From JABDBL01 sp963845445 (GTDB lineage Bacteria; Cyanobacteriota; Vampirovibrionia; Obscuribacterales; Obscuribacteraceae), in the NCBI GenBank assembly GCA_963845445.1, contig CAWJSE010000003.1, positions 124,001 to 188,000 on the forward strand: DNA of 64,000 bases, written 5' to 3'. The notes beneath the pieces were generated by a model. It ran no database searches. It was not told the origin of the DNA and saw nothing but the letters and a program-made list of their open reading frames with translations. Positions 46,955 to 55,987 of the stretch are shown here, piece by piece. The stretch's first letter is position 1. Each line of letters opens with the position of its first letter. Position numbers and translations under genes: made by a program.

Positions 46955-48246
46955 TCGGCCCGAAGACATAGTATCCAGAACGTTCCGGAGACATGGTATA
47001 CACTTTTGCCTTTTCAAGGAGGCAAGCGGGGTATGCCGTGGAAGGAAAGTTCAATTATGGATGAACGTATGCGCTTTATTATTCGGCTCAAAGACGGAGA
47101 AAATATGTCGTCCCTGTGCCGTGAATTTGGGATAACTCGTAGAACTGGTTACAAAATTTTAGATCGGTACGAGGAGTGCGGTTTAGAAGGGCTGCATGAT
47201 CGGGCGCGACGACCTGTGCACTATGCAAATCAATTGCCAGCACAAATAGAAGCTGCGATCGTAGCGGCCAAGCGGGAGAAGCCGCACTGGGGTGCTCGAA
47301 AAATTCGCGAGCGGTTACTACGCAAACTTCCGAATGAAATCAAAGTTCCTGCGTGCAGCACTATCCATGCGATTCTAGATCGGCACCAATTGGTTACTAG
47401 ACCGAAGCTTAGAAGAACAAAAGCTGAGGGTACTCCATTATCTATTGGCTCAAAACCAAACGACCTGTGGTGCACCGATTACAAAGGCGAGTTCCAACTT
47501 GGCAATAAACAATACTGTTATCCATTAACAGTAACCGATCATGCTTCACGTTATCTTTTTTTATGTGAAGCAATGGAATCGAATAAAGAACAGCCGGCTT
47601 TTACAGCATTTGAAAGACTATTCCAAGAGCGAGGCTTGCCGCTCGCTATCCGCTCTGATAATGGTGTCCCATTTGCTTCTCCCAACGCTTTATTCAATCT
47701 ATCCAAACTTTCGGTTTGGTGGCTGCGTCTAGGAATTAGTATCGAACGTATTAAGCCCGGTCATCCAGAACAGAACGGTCGTCATGAACGCATGCATCTA
47801 ACTCTCAAAAAAGAAGCTACCAGACCAGCTGGTGCTAATATCTTTCAACAACAAGCCAAGTTCGACGCCTTCATTGAGGAATTTAATAATGAAAGGCCTC
47901 ATGAGGCTCTCAACATGAAATATCCTACCGAAATCTACACTGCTTCCCCCAGAATATATCAAGGTATTTCAGACCCAGATTATCCTTTTCACGACCAAAC
48001 TGTAAATGTCACAGTTTGTGGTCGTATTTGCATTTATCGTAAAAAAATCAATCTCAGCAAAAGTCTTGCAGGACAAGCAGTCGGAATTAAGGAGGTAGAC
48101 GATGGTATTTGGTTAGTCAGTTTTATGAAATATGATCTTGGTTATATTGATTTAGAGGAAAAAACTTTGCAACCCCTACAAAATCCTTTTGGTTTTAAAG
48201 TGTAAACTATGTGTCCGGAACAAACTGTATACTATGTGTCGGAACG
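46955..48246 (+). mobile_element. IS481-family insertion element
   Basis: About 1.29 kb. Imperfect long inverted ends: left CATAGTATCCAGAACGTTCC then GGAGACATGGTATACAC; right, reversed, CATAGTATACAGTTTGTTCC then GGACACATAGTTTACAC. One complete transposase gene. Exact outer limits and target duplication not determined. Confidence 0.8.
47033..48205 (+). CDS. IS481-family transposase
   Basis: About 390 aa from the ATG of MPWKESSIMDERMRF, the usual IS481 start. HTH (SSLCREFGITRRTGYKIL), then the DDE core: WCTDYKGEF, AIRSDNGVPFA and HPEQNGRHERMH. Catalytic residues complete, no frameshift. Confidence 0.92.
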   Translation: MPWKESSIMDERMRFIIRLKDGENMSSLCREFGITRRTGYKILDRYEECGLEGLHDRARRPVHYANQLPAQIEAAIVAAKREKPHWGARKIRERLLRKLPNEIKVPACSTIHAILDRHQLVTRPKLRRTKAEGTPLSIGSKPNDLWCTDYKGEFQLGNKQYCYPLTVTDHASRYLFLCEAMESNKEQPAFTAFERLFQERGLPLAIRSDNGVPFASPNALFNLSKLSVWWLRLGISIERIKPGHPEQNGRHERMHLTLKKEATRPAGANIFQQQAKFDAFIEEFNNERPHEALNMKYPTEIYTASPRIYQGISDPDYPFHDQTVNVTVCGRICIYRKKINLSKSLAGQAVGIKEVDDGIWLVSFMKYDLGYIDLEEKTLQPLQNPFGFKV

Positions 48247-48362
48247 CACACCTGTCTCAGGCCAGTCAGATCGTATATACTTTCCCTACCCTTTATGATA
48301 GGTTTATTGCCATAGTCAGGCGGCAAATAATGGTTCTGTCCAAACAAATTAGTCTTGCAAAA

Positions 48363-49667
48363 TTATTTCTTTCTCGCCTTCATAACCTGCACGCATTTGG
48401 CAATAATCTTCTCAGCTGGTTCAGGGTTATGATCTAACCAATTTAATAAACCAATAGAAACGACTGCATTTGTCATTTCCTGAACTTCGCGATTACCAAA
48501 ACGTTCTTTAGTTAGTCCTTCGAATTGTGGTTCAGACAATTTGATACTAACAATAGCTGTTAAACCTTCTCTGATGTCTTGACTAATCAGTAGATCGTCG
48601 TTCTCTTTTAATAGACTGTGTTTACGCGCATAACGATTGATTACGCGGGTGAGGGAACGGTAAAAACCCATAAGATGAGTGCCGCCATCATGAGTAACAA
48701 TATTATTGACGAAAGTATAGATAGATTCGGCACACGAGTCTGTCCATTGCAAGGCACATTCCACATCTATGTCTTCCCTCTTTTGGTCAATATAAATTGG
48801 TGGCATGTGTAAAGCATTGCAAGACTGGTTTAAATATTCTACACAGCTGGCAATGCCAACTGCTTCAATTTCTCTAAGAGTTTTTGCCATATTGTCTTGA
48901 TAAAGAGCAGAATCGATCAATAGGCGGTCTAACGGTTGGTTTAAGACACAATCAGAATCTAAGTCATCCGACACTTCACCATTTCCAAAAATGAAGGTAC
49001 CTTCCTGCCAGCTTACGGCAAATTCAATCACTGCAGGTTTACCTTTTAGTTGGCCGAGACGGGCATGAGTTAATTTGCCATCCTGGCAGGCAGTGATAAA
49101 AGTTTTGCCGGCATCTTCTACAGTCAGTAAACCGGTTTTTCTGCTATTTACTAGAGACTGCAAAAGGCTACTAGGGCTAGTCGAACTGAGTTTACCGGAA
49201 AAAGCATCCCTTACAATTTCTGGTGTTTCGTCCTTGCGTTTCTCTAATTCGCGTTCCACCTCTTTAAGTTCTATTTTTTCATCAAGATTTTCTTCGAATA
49301 TTTTGTCTGTAGAATGTATTTTTCCTATGTCGCTTGCTACAACAAGCTTAGCCACAGGCTGTCCTCGTCTGGTAATTAATATTTTATCTCCCGGTTCCAT
49401 GTCGGATTGGGAAATTCTTTGACGAATTGATTCCGCTAGAGTAATAGGATGTTCCTCAGAAGGCACGGATAATTTTGAGCGGCAAAATCTACAAAATGTC
49501 GCCTCTTTGCGGATTAACTCGGCACAAAAAGGACAAGGATTGAAATATTCATCAGAGAGTCCTTTCTCACAAAATCGGCACAAAATAGCATCACGATGAA
49601 TTAGTTCGGCACAGTTTGGACACCTTATTAATTCATCGTTTAGTTCCAGCATATATCTGTTCCTCAA
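48363..49667 (-). CDS. Fusion: double zinc ribbon + Phd-like + PATAN + GyrB transducer domain
   Basis: 434 aa. Residues 16-33 and 45-62 are two CxxC-x10-CxxC zinc ribbons. Residues 91-110 (PGDKILITRRGQPVAKLVVA) resemble Phd/YefM antitoxins. About 155-255 is a PATAN/DUF4388 domain (SGKLSSTSPSSLLQSLVNSR, KTGLLTVEDAGK). Residues 270-434 match the GyrB second (ribosomal-S5-fold transducer) domain: GIASCVEYLNQ, DVECALQWTD, THDGGTHLMGF, DIREGLTAIVSIK, PQFEGLTKERFGN. The GHKL ATPase fold before it and the TOPRIM after it are absent. The ATP-sensing Lys of the QTK loop is kept (LTK). Last gene of a leftward TPR/zinc-ribbon set. Probable role, inferred: a regulator that binds gyrase or mimics GyrB. 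Confidence 0.85.
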   Translation of the reverse strand: MRNRYMLELNDELIRCPNCAELIHRDAILCRFCEKGLSDEYFNPCPFCAELIRKEATFCRFCRSKLSVPSEEHPITLAESIRQRISQSDMEPGDKILITRRGQPVAKLVVASDIGKIHSTDKIFEENLDEKIELKEVERELEKRKDETPEIVRDAFSGKLSSTSPSSLLQSLVNSRKTGLLTVEDAGKTFITACQDGKLTHARLGQLKGKPAVIEFAVSWQEGTFIFGNGEVSDDLDSDCVLNQPLDRLLIDSALYQDNMAKTLREIEAVGIASCVEYLNQSCNALHMPPIYIDQKREDIDVECALQWTDSCAESIYTFVNNIVTHDGGTHLMGFYRSLTRVINRYARKHSLLKENDDLLISQDIREGLTAIVSIKLSEPQFEGLTKERFGNREVQEMTNAVVSIGLLNWLDHNPEPAEKIIAKCVQVMKARKK

Positions 49668-49701
49668 TTAGCTATAAGCAAACTTTTTCCCTATCTTACG
49701 G

Positions 49702-50055
49702 TTATGACTTTTGCTTTTCCTGCGGCAATTTTTCTGTTATAGACTCACAAATTTCTTCGTTAGTCGAGGGAAGGGGTAAAGCAATTTCGGCACTTTTAAG
49801 AGGATTGATCGGTGTGCGTGGTACAGGAGCACCTTGGGGATGATGTCCTGGCGGTTCAGATGGCTCAGATAAATCAGATTTACAGAACCGGCAACGACTA
49901 GCTGATTTCCTTACCATTTCAGCACAATGAGTACATTTTTTATAGTGAAGAGGCGACAAACCGCGATGACAAAAGCGGCAAGATATTGCCGCTGCTTGCA
50001 GTGTTTCAGCGCAGTTAGGACAGAGCTTAGTATTGTTGTCGGATGTTTGATACAT
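49702..50055 (-). CDS. Double zinc-ribbon protein
   Basis: 117 aa. Two zinc ribbons: CPNCAETLQAAAISCRFC and CTHCAEMVRKSASRCRFC, eight cysteines in CxxC pairs. The rest is a proline-rich, disordered tail. The ribbons are close to those that begin the neighbouring fusion protein (34 bp downstream), so the two are probably paralogous by domain duplication. Likely an adaptor or nucleic-acid/protein binder; no enzyme motif. Confidence 0.75.
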   Translation of the reverse strand: MYQTSDNNTKLCPNCAETLQAAAISCRFCHRGLSPLHYKKCTHCAEMVRKSASRCRFCKSDLSEPSEPPGHHPQGAPVPRTPINPLKSAEIALPLPSTNEEICESITEKLPQEKQKS

Positions 50056-50159
50056 GGTAGTTACATTTTTATATTTAATTATAGTGGCAACTCTTCATTG
50101 ATCTCCTCGTTTTTGTTCATGCCAATCGATGGCGTTTCATAATCTTACTTATTTTAGTA

Positions 50160-52364
50160 TTAGGGTTTTGTACCAAATTGCTGAGCCATCTCACCCAAGT
50201 ATTTGATCATACTATCTTTTAAATGCTGAGTAAGTTCTTCTTGTAAGGCCTTGTTTTGAGTTTCTTTTTCTTCTTTTGTTGGCTCTGGCAAACTCTTTGC
50301 ACGTTCTGCGTATGATTCTGAATCCTCAAGGTGTTCTGATTTTTTACATAAGCCTGAAAGATATACTAGCGTGTTTTTTAGTTGCCAATTATGAGTTCCA
50401 AATTGTTGCTCTTCTAATTGCAAAATACGCTTAAATACTTTTTCTGCGCCTACAAAATCATTGTTCGCTTCAAAGCATATTCCAAGAGTTTTAAGTGCCC
50501 GGATTAGTTTAGGCAAATCTGATTGGGCAGATTTTTCTAAAATATCAACTGCTCTTTTTGCCAACTTAACTGCTTTGTCATTTTTACCTCTATCTTTATA
50601 GGACAAACTTAGCTGGACTAACTCCTGGGCTAGCTCCATTGGTTGTTGATTTAGACATTTCTCTAATTTTTGTAGATACTCATCGTATAACGGTTCTGCC
50701 TCCTGTTCTTTGTTATGTCTTTCAAGATGAAAGGCCAGTGCTCTTAACGACAAAAGAAACTTACGATTATCTGCGTCACCTTTTTGCCTTTGTTCTTCTA
50801 ACATCTTGCGCAACATATGTTCCGTATTGCTTTTATCGCCTGTTTTAAGCTCAATTGCTTGTGCCTGCTCTCGTAAAAGCCTACTTGTCTCAAAATCTCG
50901 TGTGATTGCAAAACACTCGGCTAATTGGTTTAACGTCTTTGCTATCTCAGGATGTTCATTACCAAATAGGTTTCGTTTTATTCTAAGAGAAGAAGTAAGA
51001 TATTCTTTTATTTGTTCGTTTACTTTTTTATCTTTTTCAGATAATCCAGACTGCTGTGTACCGTCCTTCTTTTCTAAATTAGTTTGATCAGCTTTTTGTT
51101 TTAATTGATCAATTGAGCTAGGCAGGTCCTTTAACTGTTGAATTGCTTTTGGTAACTCTTTTGCTCCTAATGTCAACCGCTTATATGACATTTTACTGGC
51201 CAAAGACTCAAGCATTTTTGCTACTTCAAGACTCTCTGAACCATATATTCTTTTTGTTTGCTCCAGTCCTTTTTCTAGAACTTTTTGGGCTTCCTCGAAT
51301 TTCCCTTCCCGAGCATACACATCAGCAAGTGAAACATAAACATAAGTGTCTCTATTGTTTGGATCATCTGTTTGCTTGACTAAAATTCCTACTGCTCTCT
51401 TATCTAATGCGTCAGCTTGTTGATTTTGATTTAATTTTCTATATGCAATAGCTAAATTGCGAAGGCTGATAACCAAAACAGGATTATCTTTGCCAAACGC
51501 TTGTTCTTTACTGGCCAATGCCCGTTCGTAGTATGTTATTGCTTCCTTTAACTTCCCTTGTGCAGAATAGAAACCCCCGAAATTACCTAATGTAATAGAT
51601 GTATGGGAGTGTTTTGCGCCTAATTTTTTTTCAAAAATAGCTGTGGCTCTTTTGAAATATGGTTCCGCAGCATCAAATGATTTTTTGTTTTGGTAAAGAC
51701 CAGCCAAAGCAAGCAATGTATAGCCCAAAGATGGGTGCTCAGAACCCAGTGCCTTTTCTTTGATTTTCAATGCTTTTTGTAACATAGGCTCGGCTTCATT
51801 TACACGGCCAGTAACTGAATAAATTAGCGCAAGATCACTAAGTGATTGTCCATAATCCTGGTGCTCTTCACCAAGCGTTGTTTTGCGCATATCAAGTGCT
51901 TGTTGCCATAATTCCGCCGCTTGCTTATTATCTCTTTGCCGATTGGCCAGCAATGCAAGACTTTGCAATGATTCTGCCACATCTGGATTCGGCTCCGGCA
52001 ATAACTTTTTTTTCAACGCATAAGCAGAATTGATAAGTTTTGCTGCCTCAGAAAAATTAGCTTCCTCCGCATGGACACGCCCAAGAGCTTCAAGTGCGTT
52101 TGCTGTTCCTATACTTTCAGCCATTTGTGCATGGTGATAAATACTTATAGCCTTTTTTAAAGATACTTTGGCATCTTCATAACTAGCTGCTTTTTCCTGT
52201 GCTTTACCAAGTTCAGTTAGTACACCAGCCAATAGCTGTTCACTATGTCCATTGGATTCCACTTCTGTTTGAGCTAGTTTAAGATCTTGAATTGCTTGAA
52301 AATAGTCACCACTTTCATAGGCAGTGTTTCCCTTTTTACGATTAACTTCCCAACTCATACTCAA
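50160..52364 (-). CDS. Large TPR (kinesin-light-chain-like) protein
   Basis: 734 aa, cytoplasmic by lack of a signal. Over ten TPR units of about 42 residues (AEPMLQKALKIKEKALGSEH; DAAEPYFKRATAIFEKKLG; EEAQKVLEKGLEQTKRIYG), with a charged Gln/Lys-rich stretch in the middle (near residues 410-450). Its ATG overlaps the stop of the preceding TPR gene by 4 nt. A scaffold for protein binding; partners are probably encoded in the same set. Confidence 0.85.
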   Translation of the reverse strand: MSMSWEVNRKKGNTAYESGDYFQAIQDLKLAQTEVESNGHSEQLLAGVLTELGKAQEKAASYEDAKVSLKKAISIYHHAQMAESIGTANALEALGRVHAEEANFSEAAKLINSAYALKKKLLPEPNPDVAESLQSLALLANRQRDNKQAAELWQQALDMRKTTLGEEHQDYGQSLSDLALIYSVTGRVNEAEPMLQKALKIKEKALGSEHPSLGYTLLALAGLYQNKKSFDAAEPYFKRATAIFEKKLGAKHSHTSITLGNFGGFYSAQGKLKEAITYYERALASKEQAFGKDNPVLVISLRNLAIAYRKLNQNQQADALDKRAVGILVKQTDDPNNRDTYVYVSLADVYAREGKFEEAQKVLEKGLEQTKRIYGSESLEVAKMLESLASKMSYKRLTLGAKELPKAIQQLKDLPSSIDQLKQKADQTNLEKKDGTQQSGLSEKDKKVNEQIKEYLTSSLRIKRNLFGNEHPEIAKTLNQLAECFAITRDFETSRLLREQAQAIELKTGDKSNTEHMLRKMLEEQRQKGDADNRKFLLSLRALAFHLERHNKEQEAEPLYDEYLQKLEKCLNQQPMELAQELVQLSLSYKDRGKNDKAVKLAKRAVDILEKSAQSDLPKLIRALKTLGICFEANNDFVGAEKVFKRILQLEEQQFGTHNWQLKNTLVYLSGLCKKSEHLEDSESYAERAKSLPEPTKEEKETQNKALQEELTQHLKDSMIKYLGEMAQQFGTKP

Positions 52365-52951
52365 TCTCCCATTAATTTACCTAGTTGTTCGATACTATGT
52401 TTAAGTCCTTTTATTCTTTCTTCACTAGATTCACTGGGTACGCAAGGATCACAGTTAATAGCCCGGTTAATATAACGATTAGCCTCTGAATAATTCATTT
52501 CTATTGCATATGCTTCAGCCATTAGCATAAGAGCACTTTGATAGAATGGATTTAACTGAATTGCTTTTTCCAAAAGAGGGATAGCAGATTTGGTATCACC
52601 ATTACGTAGATAGTAATTGGCCAGATTACTATATGGCCATTCAAAATCAGGATAATCTTTAATCAATTGAGCAAAAATCTCTTTCGCTTTTGTCGGATTA
52701 CTAATATATTCGTTATAGCCTTCAATATTTCGCTTCTCGGCTTCTGGAGGAATTGAAGCAACTGGTAATCTGGATTTAAGATAAATACTTGCTTTCTCAG
52801 CTATAGTGCCTGCGTCCTTAGCCTTTATTGCTCTCTTAAGAGCGTCACGGCAACGTTCAATCCAACCCGCTGTTCTGTACTTAAGCCCAAGGTCATAATA
52901 CTCTTCGGCAGTTAAGTCTTCTGCAATTGTCTCTGGGGGTATATCGTACAT
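52361..52951 (-). CDS. TPR protein, first of the leftward set
   Basis: About 196 aa from the ATG with GGAGG 9 nt upstream (a longer upstream start is less likely). TPR units AGWIERCRDALKRAIKA, PYSNLANYYLRNGDTKSA, QSALMLMAEAYAIEMNYSEA. No signal. Translationally coupled to the larger TPR gene (ATGA overlap). First gene of the four-gene set; its promoter should lie at 52952-53100. Confidence 0.8.
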   Translation of the reverse strand: MYDIPPETIAEDLTAEEYYDLGLKYRTAGWIERCRDALKRAIKAKDAGTIAEKASIYLKSRLPVASIPPEAEKRNIEGYNEYISNPTKAKEIFAQLIKDYPDFEWPYSNLANYYLRNGDTKSAIPLLEKAIQLNPFYQSALMLMAEAYAIEMNYSEANRYINRAINCDPCVPSESSEERIKGLKHSIEQLGKLMGD

Positions 52952-53282
52952 GGACAAATGCCTCCAGCCGAAAATCAAAAAAATTTTTATAATGCCTGAT
53001 GAGAATAAACCCTTTTAAGACTGAGCCTAAACCTTCGGCAATAGGCTGGCAAATCATTTTTAAATTCTAGGGTTAAGAGACTGAGATTGGCAGCCCAAGA
53101 TTGGCTAACAGCAACCTAATATTCTATTCGGCTGTGCAGTCGACTTATGTAATTGACAATTAATCTTTCATTCCTAGCTACATATTTAATCTACTTGACT
53201 TCTTGTTCTGCCTGGGATATATTCTTAGCCTAGATTCTTAGGTTTGACTGCAATTTACTAATCTAATTCATTATAAAAACGC
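52952..53282. other. Intergenic region between divergent units
   Basis: About 330 bp of AT-rich DNA between the leftward TPR set and a rightward small membrane gene. Promoters of both likely lie here; no hairpin or RNA recognised. Confidence 0.45.
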
Positions 53283-53498
53283 ATGGACATACTGGTTAAT
53301 TGCTTGCAGATTTTGGGTATTGCTTTCGGCGGCCCAACAATGATTCTCGGTTTCATGCATATCGCTGCTGGCAATAAGCGTGGAATGATGAGAATACTTT
53401 TGGGAGCGGCAATAGTTACTGGTGGATTAGCTACTCCTGGCGGATCAACGCATTGTCTGCCACCTATTGACGAACAATTTTTCAATAAAATAGCTTAG
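53283..53498 (+). CDS. Small membrane protein
   Basis: 71 codons, two hydrophobic segments (ILGIAFGGPTMILGFMHIAA and RILLGAAIVTGGLATPGG), then a short tail. Weak ribosome site. No family recognised. Confidence 0.4.
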   Translation: MDILVNCLQILGIAFGGPTMILGFMHIAAGNKRGMMRILLGAAIVTGGLATPGGSTHCLPPIDEQFFNKIA

Positions 53499-53529
53499 CG
53501 ATAACGGATATGTTTGCAGCCACTGTAGC

Positions 53530-53883
53530 CGGTGGCTTTTAACCGCTGTATCACTTGAGCAATTGAATAAATGGAATGTGTCTGTTATTGCTCAAACCGG
53601 CAGCCAATTTGACTTATCCAGTGCCCAGGGTAAGATGATCACTGGTGTATTATCTGTACTTTCTCAATTTGAGATGGATTTGATCAGTGAGCGTACAAGG
53701 TCAGGCTTAAGGGCTGCTGTTGCCCGTGGTAAAAAATTAGGTAGACAACCAGGACAAAATCCAAGCGACAAATATGCTAATGATGTATTGGATCACCTGA
53801 CTGCTGGCCGGTCATATCGTTGGATAGCACATGAGATGCAAATTAGTCCAACAACTGTAATGGCGATAGTAAAAGCGGCGTAG
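53530..53883 (+). pseudogene. Serine recombinase, N-terminus lost
   Basis: Reads LEQLNKWNVSVIAQTGSQFD, then MITGVLSVLSQFEMDLISER and TRSGLRAAVARGKKLGR, ending in a small HTH (GRSYRWIAHEMQISPTTVM). This is the second half of a resolvase/invertase. The catalytic N-terminal part with the active serine is missing: the frame closes at a TAG just before 53530. A broken relic. Confidence 0.8.
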
Positions 53884-53970
53884 TTCAATACGGGATAAAC
53901 TAAAACCGGGTGTAATAACATCGGTTATCGGGCATAATGTAGGTTATCTGACGCTGCTATTGAAGGTTGA

Positions 53971-54384
53971 ATGGTAGAAACAGTAAGAAAACGACCAGTC
54001 TGGGTTTGGATAATTTCCGTTGTTTATCTTGTCTCCGCATTCCTAGTTTTCTGGGCATGTGGGTGTGTCTTTGGTGGCTTATTGCCGCTTCCAACACTTC
54101 CAGTGCGTAGTACAGCGCTTGATTGGGCTTTGAGTGCGCTGATGTGCGTTGCCAACATAGCTGGTGCTGTAACACTTCTTCTACTTAGAAAGCATGCGCT
54201 GATACTCTTTGTGAGTGTGTTGGTGTTAAATGTTGCAGCAACGATATTGTGTCTTGTTTCTAACGGCGAGTCTTGTCTTAACTTGGGAATTGGTTTTGTA
54301 CTCGGACATGGAATATTTCTAGCAATTCAACTGTCTCTGTGCCTCTATGTCTGGAAGTTAATAAAATCAGGTGTGTTGCAATAA
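53971..54384 (+). CDS. Four-helix membrane protein before mini-NusA
   Basis: 137 aa, four hydrophobic helices (VWIISVVYLVSAFLVFWACG; WALSALMCVANIAGAVTLLL; LFVSVLVLNVAATILCLV; LGHGIFLAIQLSLCLYVW). The TAA stop is followed at once by the ATG of the mini-NusA, so the two are coupled. No known family. Confidence 0.65.
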   Translation: MVETVRKRPVWVWIISVVYLVSAFLVFWACGCVFGGLLPLPTLPVRSTALDWALSALMCVANIAGAVTLLLLRKHALILFVSVLVLNVAATILCLVSNGESCLNLGIGFVLGHGIFLAIQLSLCLYVWKLIKSGVLQ

Positions 54385-55011
54385 ATGAATAATGAAAGTG
54401 AATTCGTATCCTACGTTTGTGATGCCATAGTAGCTGCTTATAAAAAGAAAATTCCTGATCATGACGTAAAAGGTGTACGAGCAACCTTTGATCAGGGAAC
54501 TGGTGAAATAGGCATATTTGCTCCTAAAAAGGTGGTCGAAAAAGTCAATAATGCTTACCATGAAATAAGTTTGGCAGATGCCCGTGACCTCATTCCAGAT
54601 GTAAATGCTGGTGAGGTTTTAGAGATAGAAGTGACTCCTGCTGATTTTTCGGAATTTGGTCGTGTTGCTGCTCAAACTGCTAAGCAACTTTTCACTAAAC
54701 TTGGTGGCGAAGCCAAAGCAGAGCTTATAAAGAGAGAATTCGAAGCACTCAAAGGCGCATGCACCACCGGAATGATTGAGCGAATAGAACCATCTGATAA
54801 TAGCGGCGACAACGTTATTATTTACCTTGGAAGAGTAGAGGGATGCTTACTGCCGGAAGGACAAAAACCTCATGAAATTTACAATATTGGTGATCGCATT
54901 CGTGTATGCATAGCTGAGCTGAGGAATGCAGATACAAATCCAACGATCATAGTTTCAAGAATTCACCCAAATCTCGAAAAAGAGGAGGAAGAGCTATGGC
55001 GGGAATATTAG
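54385..55011 (+). CDS. Mini-NusA: NusA N-terminal domain plus S1, no KH domains
   Basis: 208 aa (bacterial NusA is usually 350-500). The N-terminal domain that contacts RNA polymerase is clear: VCDAIVAAYKKKI, GEIGIFAPKKVVEKV, EISLADARDLIPD, LEIEVTPADFSEFGRVAAQT and AKQLF. S1 follows (GMIERIEPSD, NVIIYLGRVEGCLLPEGQ, VGDRIRV-like YNIGDRIRVCIAEL, IIVSRIHPNL). It ends there; KH1 and KH2 are missing. Codon use and frame are clean, with no frameshift. Coupled to the membrane protein upstream. Probably binds RNA polymerase and changes pausing or termination; role inferred. Overlaps the stop of a decayed permease by 4 nt. Confidence 0.88.
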   Translation: MNNESEFVSYVCDAIVAAYKKKIPDHDVKGVRATFDQGTGEIGIFAPKKVVEKVNNAYHEISLADARDLIPDVNAGEVLEIEVTPADFSEFGRVAAQTAKQLFTKLGGEAKAELIKREFEALKGACTTGMIERIEPSDNSGDNVIIYLGRVEGCLLPEGQKPHEIYNIGDRIRVCIAELRNADTNPTIIVSRIHPNLEKEEEELWREY

Positions 55012-55674
55012 CGGAAATTAGCAACGCCTTCTTTTTGCAAAGCCGCACCAAAACTTATTGCAGAACTTGCTACAGGATGATATTGAAATATTGAGTATAT
55101 GCTGCTGTATTTCACTAAAGAAACCAGTGCATATATTAACCCTGCACTTAATAATGGAACAGCGAGATAACTAAGCCGTCCAATTGCACGAATACCTAAA
55201 GCTGCGGTGATAATCATGGCACTTCCACCAATCACTATCATTAATTTCTTTCGGCAAAGTTATATGAAAGAGTTGATTAGCTAACTGAACAACAGCATTA
55301 GCAAATAATTCTGTTTGTACGCCCCACCAGCCAGTCATGCCCAGGGCAAGCAAGAAAGCAATGCAAGATGCTCCAACACGCCCAAAGGTTACTTTAGCAA
55401 TTAATGCAGTTGAACATCTTGTTGTTGCCTCCAGTCTTGCGGTGAGTCCACCGATTATACCTAAGATTAAAGCACCTGAAAATGTAGCAAGAATGAGGTC
55501 GTGGAGAGTCAGTCCCAGTCCCAATTGGCCACCTATAAGAAAAACAGGGATACTTATCATTACTCCCATTTCTATAATAAGTAGATACCACCAGGGACGA
55601 AGGCTGAAATTCGTTACTGGTGTTCTTGAAAAATCGTCATGCGAACCGATTATAGCCAAGTAAAATGACCTCAA
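55008..55674 (-). pseudogene. NCS1/CodB-type permease, N-terminal half, frameshifted
   Basis: Frames 55171-55674 and 55008-55241. LRPWWYLLIIEMGVMISIPV, ARLEATTRCSTALIAKVTFG and TGWWGVQTELFANAVV are CodB/cytosine-permease-like, then VIGGSAMIITAALGIRAIGR in the next frame. One base shift near 55235 joins them. The C-terminal half is missing: it stops at ISFGAALQKEGVANFR against the mini-NusA end. Truncated relic. Confidence 0.75.
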
Positions 55675-55987
55675 TACCGTTATCTTAAAGGCAAAATAAT
55701 AACAGAATTGTGTGGTGTGTTGTCAGTGTGAAAACTACGTAGTTACGCTGGTCTACTAAAGCAATATTAATGATTGGCAATCAAGTTTGGTCAATTAGCA
55801 CCCTATTGCTACTCTGCTAATTTTCCGCAGCTGGTAAGTGAAAGAAACTTTGCTGGTGATAACTATTCAGCCCGGTTCAGATTAAAACAGATTTATTAAT
55901 CCTCTGGCTTGCGGTTTACCGTATTGTGCTGAGGCAATCAGAGTAATAGACTAGCTTAACTTATGCTGTCAATATTTTAAGGATAAA
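55675..55987. other. Intergenic, no gene seen
   Basis: About 310 bp between the permease relic and the TauE-like gene. AT-rich; likely promoter of the TauE-like gene. Nothing else recognised. Confidence 0.45.
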
